A DNA stretch of 64,000 bases, taken from Sciurus carolinensis. Its lineage: Eukaryota; Chordata; Mammalia; Rodentia; Sciuridae. The notes under the pieces were generated by a model. That model was not told the origin of the DNA and searched no databases. It saw nothing but the letters and a program-made list of their open reading frames with translations. Shown one piece after another: positions 38,482-50,516 of the stretch. Location: NCBI RefSeq assembly GCF_902686445.1, contig NC_062232.1, forward strand, positions 74,293,440-74,357,439, read 5' to 3'. Position 1 is the first letter of the stretch. Every line of letters starts with the position of its first letter. Position numbers and translations under genes: made by a program.

Positions 38482-38575
38482 TGTATAATCTGTACTAAGT
38501 GAAATATCTATAAATAAAGTTTTTTCTGCATTGCAATAACACATTTTCTGATATTTTTTGAAGTGCTTGTTGTCA
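38482..38575 (+). promoter_or_regulatory. PCDH11X: Candidate distal poly(A) signal
   Basis: Two TGTA motifs (38482 and 38491), the type bound by cleavage factor Im, precede AATAAA at 38513-38518. A T-rich stretch and a plausible cleavage region (around 38530-38536) follow, then a T/GT-rich tract ending in cttgttgtc near 38570. The order and spacing are those of a strong mammalian poly(A) site. Only AATAAA by itself would be weak evidence in this composition. Confidence 0.55.
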
Positions 38576-39207
38576 GCAGAGGCCACCAATTTTATTAACA
38601 TCTTTCAGGATCCTAAAATATTTTTAGCACAATAACATCCTACACTCTTCATAGTATAGCTCAGTATCTAATCTGAACTTTATACACTGGCATTCTTATT
38701 TACCAACATTGTGAGGTAACTGATCCTTTTTAGTTACACCAAATCAATCAAGTAGATAGTGGTAAAGTATATTTAGTAAAACTTTTTGGTTTTGTGCACT
38801 TTATTGTTCTCAAATTCTTTGAATATTGGTAAAAATTATCATTTACCAACAGTTGTTATTTGATAAAACATCATAGATAATGCAGTTAATCATCAGTTCA
38901 AACAAGAGTAGTAAAACATTTCTCAGATCTTTTACTGTGTTCAAGGAAGCAATGTGGAGAATGCTGTTGATTTGGGTGAAGAATTGAGATTTAGTGGAGT
39001 GAGCATATGAGACAATTGAGGTTCTCCCCTTGTTGTTATTAGGGGAAAAAGCTCCTGACAGTGAATTTAATTGCAAGTATGTTACGAAAGAATATTTCAT
39101 ATTCCAGTACTGAAAATTCGCTGAATATAATGGATTAAGATTTTTAAAATTCACATGAAAGTGGTACAATACAAAACTTCAGATTTTGTTACAATAATTA
39201 AGAGTAT

Positions 39208-39259
39208 GTGGTGGTGGTGGTGGTGGTGGTGGTGGTGGTGTGTGTGTGTGTGTGTGTGT
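39208..39259. repeat. Compound (TGG)n-(TG)n microsatellite
   Basis: About eleven TGG units run straight into about ten TG units. Confidence 0.95.
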
Positions 39260-39479
39260 AAATATCACTAGTAAATAATCTGGCAAGTATGCATTAGGTA
39301 TGAGCAGGCAAGTACCTAATTCATTTCAGGAATCACACTAAAATCAGCAATACTCTACTCAGTCATATCCAAGTAGCAATTAAATCTTACTACTCTTACC
39401 TCTAAAATACCTCCCACATTTGTCCTTTTGCCACTTCTACCTGTTTTACAATTAACAGACTTTCTTGCTTCCCACTTTC

Positions 39480-39760
39480 ATCTGTCTAATCAATTTTCTA
39501 CACAGTACCTAGAATACTCTTTCTGAAACACACGTGATCAAATGAAGTCTATGGCAGAAAATCTCCTGAGTCTTTCTCCATTACATAGAGAATAAAGCCT
39601 CAATTAGTGTATTTTTTAAGGGACTTTGCAATCTTAGCCTGGTCTATATTTTCATCCTGTTTCTACCATTCTATGCACTCTATATTTTTAACACACTTCC
39701 CTCTGCTCCTTGACCAAACCATGCACTTTAATGCATAAATCAGTACAATTTACCAAAAAT
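39480..39760 (+). mobile_element. Possible L2 LINE relic
   Basis: The order 'cctagaatactctttctgaa', 'tctcctgagtctttctccat' and 'gaataaagcctcaattagtg', with 'gactttgcaatcttagcctg', recalls the L2 3' region. Divergence is high. Confidence 0.4.
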
Positions 39761-39871
39761 ACATTGTGTACCTGCTTTGAGTAAGACCCTGTTGTGTGAG
39801 CAACTGAATTAACTAAACCATGGTCAGTGAAGTATAACTGTAATGGTGCAGATAGCTCAAGTATACAAATA

Positions 39872-40150
39872 GATTTTTTTGTTCTAATTCATTATAAGTG
39901 ACATTAGAATGCATTTTGCAACATCATCATATGTAAGTGGAGTATAACTTCACATTTTTCTAGTTGTACATGATGTAGAATCACTTGGGTCATGTAATCA
40001 TATATGTACATAGGATAATAATGTCCAATTCATTCTACTATTTCTTCCAGCCCCATATCCCTCCCCTCCCTTCACTCCCCTCTGCCTAATCTAAAGTATC
40101 TCTATTTTTCCCTAGACCCACTCCCTTATTGTGAATTAGCATTGCATATC
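39872..40150 (-). mobile_element. L1 3' UTR fragment, antisense
   Basis: T-run, 'tggagtataacttcacattt', 'ctagttgtacatgatgtaga', a C-rich tract (cctcccctcccttcactccc) and 'cattgcatatcag' parallel the 3' UTR of the L1 at 11238. It is the first young repeat after the exon. Confidence 0.8.
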
Positions 40151-43084
40151 AGATAAAATATTGAGCCTTTTAAGAAATTTCAAATATTATTAATAACAAA
40201 AATAATAGATAAAAATGAAAGACTGGTATGTATAATTTTAACAAAAATAGAGGAAGCTGGAATGATATCCTATTTTTACATGTCAATTTTTAGAATTAAT
40301 CACATAATTTTTATGTGTTAATTAATCTCCCTCCAGTAAAAGAGTAGTTCATTCAAACTTTAAACAGTAGTTTCTAGAAACTACTGCCAGGAAAAAATTT
40401 AAACATTTATTTCAGATATTTTGTTTCTTTTTTACATTTCCTTTCCATGAGTTATAACCAAAAAGTGTCAAATAAAAGCTTAAACCATTTGTTGGTGTGT
40501 ATACTCCATATACATAGGGGTAAGAGAACCATATTCTGTTTTTAGGCATTTCAGCAAAGGAAGCATCTCAGTGTGTTTCTTTAAAGAAATATATTGCCAG
40601 TATGCTCTATTAGAAGAAAAAAAAGTGTTCTTGTCCTCAATAGAGAAATGTTTTCCATAGTGAATCATCCAAATAGACACTGACATCTGTCTTGTTAGAA
40701 TGTGTTTGTGTATACCTAAATTATATCATTGAAGTACTGAGATGAAATGGTCACAACAAATAGAAATCATTTTCTCTTTTCCCCTCTATGATAACATCAA
40801 AGTTATCAATTTTGTGGAATGAAGAACAGAGAGAAAACCATAAGATGTCAAATGTGAATAGTGCCCAAATTGTAACATGGTAGAGTTATCTTGAAATCCA
40901 GAAACCACATATCCCTACTTAAATTGAGGGAAAATATATACAACTGTGCCAGAGCCCCAGACCAGACTGGGTGTTATTGTAGTTTATCTTTCACATCTTT
41001 GCTAGATAGTCTTATATCAGGATACTTGAACACCAATTTTAGTATAAAATATTTTCATAATACATAATGTTTAACAAAAATTCATCACTTACTTCACCTC
41101 TTTTTGTAAAAGGAATGAACACTTTTATTCTTTCGTTCAATTGTAATTAGTGAGGAAGCCACCCCAGGTAAGACAAAAGCAGTCATTAACATTCTTAAAG
41201 CCGGTGACTCTTTTCCTTGGTGCCTATACTTTTGGGACATACAACAATTTTAAAGCAGAAATAAAATGGAATATTCAATATACAGGTGAAGTTAAGGACT
41301 AAATATGCAAAACATAGCAAGAATAGCATATTGCTATATTTTAATGAACACAATTTTCCCTTATGTTTGTGTGGTGCCTTATATATTTTTTAAGTGTTTC
41401 CATCAAGACAGTGGGAGTAATATCATTCATAAAATTTACCCCTCTTTTACTCTTTGATTATGATAGAGTCAAAAAGTATTTCCTATTGATTTAGTTTCTT
41501 AGAATAATTCTATCTAAAATGAATCTAGACGAACAACTACTATTGCTGTGTGCCAAATCTGCCTTAACTCTGCCTACCTCAATTTCTTTGTGCTTGTGTG
41601 TAAAATTCTGCTGTCTGTGGTGTATTTTGGGTTCATGGAGAAAAAAATAACATTACTTCTAATATGAAATCCTAAGAGAAAACTCTGAAGAGACACTTGT
41701 CAACATTCCCTTTCTTTTTTAGGTTATTGGGGTCTGTAGAATGTGCTAGAATCTCAGATTGACTCCCACATATGGGCATAGGAAATGCTGGACATGCAAA
41801 ATGATGAAGGCTTATCCTGAAGACATTAAAAAACATACTCTAGGTCAGGTTTACTACCTAGTCTCTGGGGAACTTTTATGATCCCCTGTTCATGTAGAGA
41901 CAAATACTTTGTTTCTTACCTAATCCCTGCTAACCCAATAGAAGAAAAGCACAGTCACCTAAACACCTTCTGGATAAGGTGACCTCTTACTCTGGAAAAC
42001 AGGCCTCCAGCATTTCTTTCATATCACACATTTTTATCAATTTTTTCTTAGTAATCTCTCACTTTCTGATATACTTCAATCGAATCACTGCACATTCACA
42101 TTACCTCAGCAGTGGTCCCTCTGCTCATCACAATGTAGATATTCACTAAATAGAGTTCTTTATCTACCCATATATTATAACTTGCCATTCTGAAGTATAT
42201 GTATCTCATATTGAGAGAAGTGTAGTTTGCCTAACTAATTGAACAATGTGGTTGAATCTTGTGAAAAAGAAACTGAGACAGGGAGAGGGTTATTGCTAAA
42301 AAGATCAAAAGCCTAACAGGAAAAGAAAAAGAGCTGATAGGAGCCAAATTATTAAAACTATGGATTCCCTGTAAAATTTTCTGTTTCATCAACCTATACC
42401 TTAGTTTACCTCTCTCCCTGGCAATGCCTAATATTGGTCCTTTTACAAGTCATCATCCAAGTTTCACATATTCCTCCAAATTTTATCCTTTCTCTCTTCT
42501 CTGGTAGAAACATCAAAAAATCAAATTCCCCCTGAAGTTTCTCCTTGTTCATATAGTCAGGAAGATCTCTTCATAGGCTCACATATGGATTCATATAATA
42601 TTAATATATATGAAATACACATTACAGTATATAGTATATATGTAAAAATGTAATATAATGTGATGTTATATATAAGGCATATATATGTGTCACACATTCA
42701 TAGAAAATTCAAGTACATGATACATACATATATCATATATAATTATATATATATAACAAAAATTGAGTTAATAGAGATTACATTTGCTTCCCAGTTTAAA
42801 AAATAAGAAGATGAAGATTATATTCTCCAAAGGGAGCAAATTTTTTTTGATTTGGATAATTATTTAACTTGAAGCATATTTGAAATGCTTTCTAGTCTTA
42901 TGGTTATATTATACTGACCAATAAAATTCTTAGGTCTGTAGTACTTCTTTAAATCTTTGTGAGACTTATAGTTTTACCTGTGATTTGCTTCTATTTTAGA
43001 GGTGGAATGGAACCTTAGAGATCATGTTGTAACCTAGTTTGCACCTGTTATTTGACAAATGATGATATCAAGACCAAGAGAAAG
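40151..43084. other. Intronic sequence without a recognised gene
   Basis: Includes an AT-dinucleotide-rich stretch at 42596-42760. No exon or repeat family recognised elsewhere. Confidence 0.5.
42596..42760. repeat. Degenerate TA-rich simple repeat
   Basis: Long stretch of atat/tata-rich sequence with tgtatata-like units. Confidence 0.7.
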
Positions 43085-43250
43085 AACTGGACATGATTAA
43101 GCACCTATTTTATGCCAGGTAGTGTGCTAAGCAACCTACATATGTTAATTTATCTTAGAGAGGTTACTACAGTTACTAAGTGGCAGAGTGAGGACATATG
43201 ACTAAGTCTAAATGATTTTTAGTTTCTTCTTTACTACATCACATCACAAT
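43085..43250 (-). mobile_element. MIR SINE relic, antisense
   Basis: 'tatgccaggtagtgtgctaa', 'gagaggttactacagttact' and 'aagtggcagagtgaggac' are the reverse complement of the MIR consensus in order. Confidence 0.75.
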
Positions 43251-43584
43251 TTTGGCAGTGCTCTGACTCCCAGATTTCCTAATTTGAAGACCAGAGGTAG
43301 GCCTTCTGCTTTTTGCACTTTCCTATTAAATTTCTCCTCTGATTCATAAATCTATAACCAGTCAAGTAGATTTTCCTAACCTTTCTTGACCCTTCCTAGA
43401 CTCATTTTCTTCCAATTAATCTCAGATAATCTTATAGATGATTCTTTATATTAGGTTTTTATAAAATTAACAAGCATAATGTTCATTCTGGAAGGTACAG
43501 TTATTGGCAGATATGTGTCGTGGGACATAATTTCATATAACCAGGTCAGCAGGAAAAATGCAAATAGCTTAGTTAATAAAATCT

Positions 43585-43711
43585 CTTAGTAGACACTATG
43601 GTCTATGCCTTAATACCAGCAACTCGTGAGGGTGAGGGAGAAAATCAAATGTTTGAAGACAGCCTCAGCAACTTAATGAGACCTTGTAAAGTGCCCCTGA
43701 GTTCAAACCCA
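43585..43711 (+). mobile_element. Diverged B1-type SINE ending in a GGAA array
   Basis: 'tatggtctatgccttaatac', 'cagcctcagcaacttaatga' and 'agttcaaaccc' are the remains of a B1-dID SINE. Its A-rich tail has apparently become the tetranucleotide array that follows. Confidence 0.65.
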
Positions 43712-43859
43712 AAAGAAGGAAGGAAAGGAAGGAAGGAAGGAAGGAAGGAATGAAGGAAGGAAGGAAGGAAGGAAGGAAGGAGGGAAGGAAGGAAGGAGGG
43801 AAAGAAGGAAGGAAGGAAGAAAGGAAGGAAGGAAGGAAGGAAGGAAGGAAGGAAGGAAA
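43712..43859. repeat. GGAA/GAAG tetranucleotide array
   Basis: About 35 GGAA units with a few GGGA or GAAA variants. The minus-strand frame at 43645-43875 (Phe-Leu-Pro-Ser repeats) is only this array. Confidence 0.95.
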
Positions 43860-44654
43860 ATCTTTCTTCTTCCATTTATTCCCCTCCCAGACCTTTAAAC
43901 ATTGTGCCTATTCAAAAAGTGTTTAATTGATCTTTCTGCAGATAGTGTGATGGGAATCATACCTCTTCTTTCCATTGTGTCTTTACAATATTTAAAACAT
44001 AATATGATTCTAATACTCCACAGTTCCATAAGTCACAAGACAAATTTGACAGAAGAGGTCATAGGCATTTATCACCAAATCTAAAATTAAATTTTAAGTC
44101 AATTTATAATTAAACAGAACATTATAGCTAAGAATTTTTAAACCTTTTAGACACATAGGTAATAAAAAGAAATGTTTATGAAATATATACCAGAAGATAT
44201 CTATAAAAGGTATTAGAAGTCATTTATTCATGTACAATATTTTTTCACTTTAATCATTTAGGATTAGTACCTTTGGCTTACACAGCAGAAATTGGGGAAA
44301 TACTTTGTTTCTAGATTGTTCTTCCTAATTTAACTGTTGAATTTATATGTAGTAATTGAAACATTAATTATTAATAGTGTCCAATATATTATTTGATTAC
44401 AAATAGACATGGTTCAGAACTTATTTATAAAACTGCATTAACACCTGAAGATTATTTAGGTAACATACATCAGATGCCTATGCTAAATTAAGTTCAGGAA
44501 ATTAGGATTTGTAAAAAGAAAGAAAGAAGGGAAGGATTAATGCAAGGAAAAATTCATCAGTGCCCTCTAGGTGCCAGGTATATTGCTAGGCACATTGGAA
44601 AACAAGATGTGGCAGGACATAACTGGCCAGATAGACTTGTTTTTTTCCAAATCT

Positions 44655-44825
44655 GGTGATATTTTTACAAGTTGTGCAGATTTTAGCTATATGATCTTTA
44701 TCCTCTTTGTGTCTGAGGAACTTCATCTTTCTAGTGACATCAAAATGTTCAAGTAATAGGATAATAATTGAGTATTAAATGAGATAATATATGAAATTGG
44801 GCAAAGTGCAGCATAAGGTAGATAA
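44655..44825 (+). mobile_element. MIR SINE relic
   Basis: 'tttgtgtctgaggaacttca', 'attaaatgagataatatatg' and 'aaagtgcagcataagg' follow the MIR consensus. Confidence 0.6.
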
Positions 44826-44859
44826 GTTGTCTTCTCTATTGAATTTATTTAATCATATA

Positions 44860-44965
44860 ATATTATGAGTTACCTATTATTGATGTCATAGCCATTTTGT
44901 AGATTGAAAACAAACTGGGTCTCAGAGAGCTTCAATAATTTGCCCCAGCCCACTACAACTTATTT
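44860..44965 (-). mobile_element. MIR SINE relic, antisense
   Basis: 'ccattttgtagattgaaaac', 'ctgggtctcagagagcttca' and 'ataatttgccccagcccac' are reverse-complement MIR landmarks. Confidence 0.7.
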
Positions 44966-45019
44966 AACTGCTCTTCCCCCTATACCATAGCTGTCTCTGA
45001 TTAGAGATTTAAGCCTATT

Positions 45020-45118
45020 TTCTTTTCTTTTTCTCTTTATTTCATCACAGGGGAGGGAACACTGGGTCTCACACATGCTAGGCAAGTACCGTACCACTGA
45101 GATATCCCAGCTCTTGAC
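45020..45118 (-). mobile_element. ID SINE, antisense
   Basis: After a T/C-rich stretch, 'cacacatgctaggcaagtac' and 'taccactgagatatcccagc' are the reverse complement of the ID body. Confidence 0.8.
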
Positions 45119-45121
45119 CCT

Positions 45122-45266
45122 ATTTCTTTTTTTAAAAAGTTTTTTAGTTGTAGATGGACACAATGCCTTACTTTATGTATTTATTTTTTATGTGGTGCTG
45201 AGGATTGAACCCAGTGCCTTGCACATGCTACTAAGTGCTCTGTCACTGAGCTACAACAAAAGCCCC
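45122..45266 (-). mobile_element. ID SINE with sciurid tail, antisense
   Basis: 'ttagttgtagatggacacaa' is the complement of the tail seen at 10950, followed by 'gtggtgctgaggattgaacc' and 'tctgtcactgagctacaaca'. It lies next to another ID in the same orientation. Confidence 0.9.
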
Positions 45267-46444
45267 AGATCATATTTTCTTAACTTCTTAACTGGAGTTC
45301 ATCCACATGGTAAGATCGTTGTCTCTTCAACCCTGTCCTGTGTGTCCTTTCCAGGAACCTAAATAGAAATAGCAATATTAGTCTAGGCAATAATGTTAAC
45401 TTTAAAACCCTTCTAGCATGAGGTGGGTGAACTTTTAAATATAGATGGTTGAAATAAAATTTTGCATTCAAATACCTGAAAATCATTGATAAAGCTGACA
45501 GTGTTGGGATCACAAAATATCAGATAAAGGTAAGACTCAGATCGTGATTTACTTAAAATAATACAGCTACATTTTAAGAAAATAAAATGATGAGTGTTCA
45601 TCTCCTGAATTTCAGTTCAGGCTCCTTATCACCATGTACAAAACCTGTTTAGTATGTGATAACTTTCAGTCTGGAATATGAACTGTAGGAAGTAATACTA
45701 AATAATATGGAAATTAAGAAAAAAGTGAAACTAAGAAAAAAAAATAAAACTGTTCTAGGTACCAGGCTATGGTTGAAGTTTAGGTCTCCTATCTAAGATA
45801 TCAAGTAAGGATATGCTATGCTAATGGAAGGTCACACATTCTCTCTCAGAATCAATTATTTGTGTATAAAATGGATATTGATAGACTGATGAAAACTTCA
45901 AAGGAGATGAGGTAAAAAAAATTTGAACATTGTGAATGCTATATGAATAATAGTTGTTACCATTACATATAACTTAATGAGTCTTTAAACCACTACAATC
46001 AAATTTCCTCCATCAGAAGATACTAAAAATGATGAGTTCTTGATTAAAAATATCTCATTAATATTTCATGCAAGTGTTCAAAATAGCCAATTTGTGATTA
46101 TACAGGGGAGACTAGAAGACTCCTGTGTTTCTGAAATGTACCTTATAATTCATGAATTAAATTTATATCAAGAATTTCTTAGAATAGCTCATAAGCACGT
46201 GGAACCAAATTCCTTATAACCATAGGTTTTGTATGGCAATTAAGGAAGCTGAAGCAACTTTCAATGACCCTGAAGGGACATTTTGGAATTGAATTTAGTG
46301 ACTCAAAGAAAAAAAGAGAGGAAGAAAAGTGTTATTATGTCCCTAAACTATGTCAGGCACACTGAGACAGCAAGAAGTGGATAAGCTTAAGAATCAAGGA
46401 TAGGACTCTGAGGTCTTTACCTGTCTCTTCTTACACAGAATTTT

Positions 46445-46575
46445 CTCAGGTTACTGAGTCTTAAAATCTCCAACTATTAAAATGACAAAAATAATGTCAA
46501 GTTCATATAATTAGAGGGATAATTAAATAACATAATCTATAAAATGTGAATGGTATGTGATAGGTATTAGTAAGT
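46445..46575 (+). mobile_element. MIR SINE relic
   Basis: 'ggttactgagtcttaaaatc', 'gagggataattaaataacat' and 'gtatgtgataggtattag' follow MIR in order. Confidence 0.65.
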
Positions 46576-48379
46576 GTAACCTCCTTTTTCAGTTACTTCA
46601 GGTAACTCACCCTACTACCTGGTATGCATCATCACCAAATCAGAAACTAAATTGTAAGAATGAATATCAGAGTTTCCATGATTTGCTTAGGCTCAGGCAA
46701 GTAACCAGTTAAGTAGCCTGACTAGAATTTTACAAGGATTGGGGCATCTCTCAATTCTCAATCCTTTCCTGTCCACCATTCTACCACTGGCATAAGACCA
46801 CAAATACCTTTGCTCAGCGGTAGTTTATACACTAGTTCATGAATTATAAGGTACATTTCAGAAAAACAAGAGAATTCAAGGCATTATGCATAATATTAAA
46901 TATGTACTTAACTGCTGTTTTAAAATTTTGCTTTCTTTAGACATAGGAAGATATACTATAAAGACTATTTTCTGAAATATGAATAAATCATTTCAGGGAG
47001 AGTTTATGATACAATGATAAATATGTGACTTATCTGTGGTTTTAATATCAACCATTTTATTCTACAGTTTTAAAATTAAAAACACCTTATTTCACGTATG
47101 TGGATTGATATCATGCAAAGGATTGCACTAATTAAAATAGGTGCCTCAAGATAAAAACATTAAGACAATTTTTAAAATTTGAATATGGCCTTGTTTAGAA
47201 TCATGATTGTAGTTACTTATAATTATATTGATTGATTCTCATAGAATATACATGCAAATTTATTTGCCAGTTTTGGACTGACATCTTTACATTTACTTAT
47301 CTAAGTCATGTTCAATCTCAGTTTGTTGATCAGAAACTGGTTATCAAATAAATTTATAATTATTAGTCTAGGTTTGACATGCTCAGAGAATTCATATCCT
47401 GCAGAAGTCAAATTGCCTAAAACATTGCAAGAAGCTTTAAATTATACTGCACATCATCTGGAATCTGTCAAATAATTTTTCAATGAAGGCCAAACGTGTT
47501 TCCATCACACCTGGATTATAATCAAATTGTTTTTATTGGTTTATTAATTCAATCATATATCCATAAAATTTTAAATGAAAGGTATATAATATTTTTTAGT
47601 TCAGGACCATGATTATTTTATTTTATATCTATTTAATTTTTCTTATTATAGAAGTTCATGATAGAAATTTTAGAAAATAAAGAAAAACACAGAATAGGTA
47701 ATTTTCTAATCCTGTCACTCAAAATTAATGCTCTATAGTACTTTTGGTAAATATCCTCCTAATTGTTTTCTAAGCATAAGCTTATATATGTAAAACTTGT
47801 ATACTATTTAAAATGGCAAATTTCTGACCAAATTTAAATTTACATACCATTCTGTTAAATTCTTCATTTAAAAATTATCAATTCAAATACTAATTTTGGA
47901 ATTCAAACCATATTACTTATTCTCACAAGTTGTATTCCCACAAAACATAAATACCCCAAATGCAAGTTGATATATGAATAATTGCCATTTTGTGTTTTAA
48001 TAGAGGAATCAGTATGGGGTAGACTGGGAAAGTTTCATGGAGGGGATTCAACATAATTTGATCCTTAAAATAGGACTCAGGAAAATGGAAAGGAAAGTTC
48101 CAGTTGGGAGGAAGTAAATAAGCTAAAGTTCAAGTCATATTTTTGGAACAGTGTTTTCAGCGATCTTTGATATAAATTTAGGAAAATTTTAAAGCCATAT
48201 TATTGACAATGTAGAATTGATAACTAGCATATTAAAATTTTGATATTTATTTTTGGAATACTGTTACTCACGTATCCTACTCAAATGGAAAAAAAAATTA
48301 CATTAACCATCTAACACTTTATAATTTCCCATTAACTTCACAAAGCATTGTAATCTAGTCTCTACTCCACAGGCTCACT

Positions 48380-49560
48380 ACCCACATTCCTCATGTGATT
48401 AGCAGAGGTTTCCTGTTTCCTAAACTCAATGGACACTTTCATTTTCATACCTTTCTCCTGATTTGACACTTTTCCTCCTCATTCACACATTCCATTTGAA
48501 GTTCTATTTTCTTAGCTTCTGTGGTGGTAGTCTCTTGTGATTTTTCTTGTGCCATCTGACAATTCCATTTCTTTTTTTTTTTTTTTGTGGGTACTTTTCA
48601 TCCTTGGTTTAAGTATTGATTTTTCTTAGTGTTATTTCTTCAGCCTGCTATTCTCATTGCTTTATATTTTTTCTCTTGTTTTATTTATGACCTACAGTCA
48701 TATAAATTCTAATGTCTGTATGTATTCCTGGTCTCTCATACAATTTGGACCACAATATCAAACTTCCCTATGGACATCTCCTGTCAGTGTTTCATGCAGT
48801 ATCAAGCTTAACTTGCTCTAAATGGGATTGGTTACTTTCAACTCCCTTTTCCCAAATCTGGTCCAGCACCTATAATAACTGATTGACTCGAATAACTCAA
48901 GTTAAAAACCTATATCACATCTTAGTCTTCCATCTTTCTTTAATTACAATAACTCAATATTTTTCTGAGTTTACAATGAAAATATTACTAAATAATGTAA
49001 AAAATAGCAGATAGTATTTTGGAGAATTGACTGCATGACAGGCATGGTGCCAAGAATATTAAGGATATTATTTCATTTTACCCTCTGGTTAAAAGTAGTA
49101 TTTCCCCACTTTACTTATAGGGAAAATGGGACTTAGGAAGATTCAGTGCATTACTGTATGTTACACAAATAGTAATAATATTTAAATATGAATATTTTAA
49201 TACCACATTCCATACTCTTACACACAATGGTAGCATTTATTACTTCCTAGTTCTAATCCATGTTTCAATTAGAGTCTATTTCACCTTTTACATGGACAAT
49301 TGCAATAGCTGCTTAGTTGATATTCATCTCATCTGTAGACTTGTTCCACTCAAATCAGCCTCCACCCAGCCAATCCATATTCTGTTTCACTTGAAGATGT
49401 TATCATTCCACTGTTATGCTTTACTTTCTTCATTGAATCTTCATTAAAGTCAGGATGAATAACCTAGTTTTAAGCATGAAAAACAAATCACTCTGTGATG
49501 TGGTCTGTACTTGCTTTTCAGTATTCAGTCTCACCTGTCCCTGGGTCATAGTTTTTACTG
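48380..49560 (+). mobile_element. Possible L2 LINE relic, interrupted by a MIR
   Basis: 'tggacatctcctgtcagtgt', 'gcttaacttgctctaaatgg', 'tggacaattgcaatagctgc' and 'cctccacccagccaatccat' appear in the order expected of an L2 3' region. An antisense MIR sits inside. Strong divergence keeps the call tentative. Confidence 0.4.
49020..49175 (-). mobile_element. MIR SINE relic, antisense
   Basis: 'tgacaggcatggtgccaaga', 'tccccactttacttataggg' and 'gtatgttacacaaatag' fit the MIR reverse complement. Confidence 0.65.
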
Positions 49561-49737
49561 TAGGGATATCAAATTACTTGAAGTTTTCAACTACATAGCA
49601 TGCTAGTTTTAGTTCCTGAAAATTCTTGGTTTTTTTTTTGTTTGTTTGTTTTTGTTTTTCCATTCTATTTATATGATTCAGTTCCACTGATTATTTGTGA
49701 CTTAGCTCAGGATCCTGCATATATATGAATGTGTGTG

Positions 49738-49784
49738 TTATGTCTGTGTGTGTGTGTGTAAAAGAGAGAGAGAGAGAGAGAGAA
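49738..49784. repeat. Compound TG and AG microsatellite
   Basis: (TG)n followed by aaaagagagagagagagag. Confidence 0.95.
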
Positions 49785-50067
49785 CAGATAAATATTTTAA
49801 TAGTAAAATAATATGATAAAATATTTGGAGACAATTAACTAAGGGTCATAATAGAAGAACGAAAGACAAGTTTCAAAGTAGGGAAATAAGAGATCTAGAG
49901 GAATGTTGTATTAAACCCAGAATAAGGTAAAAGGGACAGAATTAGTGTAGAAAACGTGGGAATTAGAATTAGTGTAGTGAAGGTAGGAATTAAAAATAGG
50001 GGTTGAAAAATGAGATGAGAAAAATGAGATGACAAATGTGATGAGGACCAAAAAGATTAAAATTTCT

Positions 50068-50505
50068 TGTGGTGCATATATACAATTGCATATTACTCAA
50101 TCTTAAAGAAGAATGAAATTAAGGCATTTGCAGGTAAATGGATGTAACTAGAGAATATCATGCTAAGTGAAATAAGCCAATCCCCCAAAATCAAAGGCCA
50201 AATATTTTCTCCGATAAGCAGATGCTCATCCATAGTGGGGGCAGGAAGGGATGAATGAAGGAACTTTGGATTGTGCAGAGGGAAGTGAGGGGAGAGGGGG
50301 AGTGGTGGATTTGGGAAGGATGGTAGAATAATACAGACATTATTGCCTGTACACATATACATGTATGATTACACACTACTGGTGTGACTCAGCACCATGT
50401 ACAGCCAGAGGAATGAGAAGTTATGTTCCATTTGTGTAAATGTCAACATGCATTGCATTCTACTGTCATGTATAACCAAATAGAACAAATAATTTTTTAT
50501 GATGG
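50068..50505 (+). mobile_element. 5'-truncated L1 3' end, sense
   Basis: It begins with the end of ORF2 (ggtgcatatatacaattgca...), passes through a G-rich 3' UTR (gaggggagagggggagtggt) and ends with 'ctactgtcatgtataaccaa' before an A/T tail. Direct repeats ttaaaatttct at 50057-50067 and 50506-50516 fit a target-site duplication. The minus frames at 50093-50376 are antisense to it. Confidence 0.88.
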
Positions 50506-50516
50506 TTAAAATTTCT

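Larger units (their letters stand above)
28164..38535 (+). other. PCDH11X: Proposed long 3' UTR of the short PCDH11X transcript (otherwise intron)
   Basis: This stretch directly follows the read-through stop codon. It holds no long open frame, no recognisable SINE, L1 or LTR, and ends with a well-formed poly(A) site at 38513. Two Pumilio-type octamers (TGTATATA at 38102, TGTAGATA at 38431) lie close to that end. Local tandem duplications occur at 33496, 35517, 35775 and 37484. AATAAA hexamers nearer the stop (28508, 29085) could serve shorter forms, but such hexamers are frequent by chance in AT-rich DNA. If the donor at 28140 is always used, the whole stretch is simply the start of the intron. 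Confidence 0.45.
38576..39871. other. Intron after the proposed poly(A) site
   Basis: No gene recognised. A TGG/TG microsatellite lies at 39208-39259 and a possible L2 relic at 39480-39760. Confidence 0.5.
43860..45019. other. Intron with clustered MIR relics
   Basis: No gene recognised. Contains MIR-like pieces in both orientations at 44655-44825 and 44860-44965. Confidence 0.5.
45267..50054. other. Intron with ancient LINE/SINE relics
   Basis: No gene. MIR at 46445-46575, L2-like sequence around 48380-49560 with a MIR inside, and a TG/AG microsatellite at 49738-49784. The frames at 45280-45601 are chance or repeat. Confidence 0.5.

Noticed and set aside
43645..43875. Repetitive Phe-Leu-Pro-Ser frame
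   Set aside because: It is a translation of the GGAA array on the minus strand.
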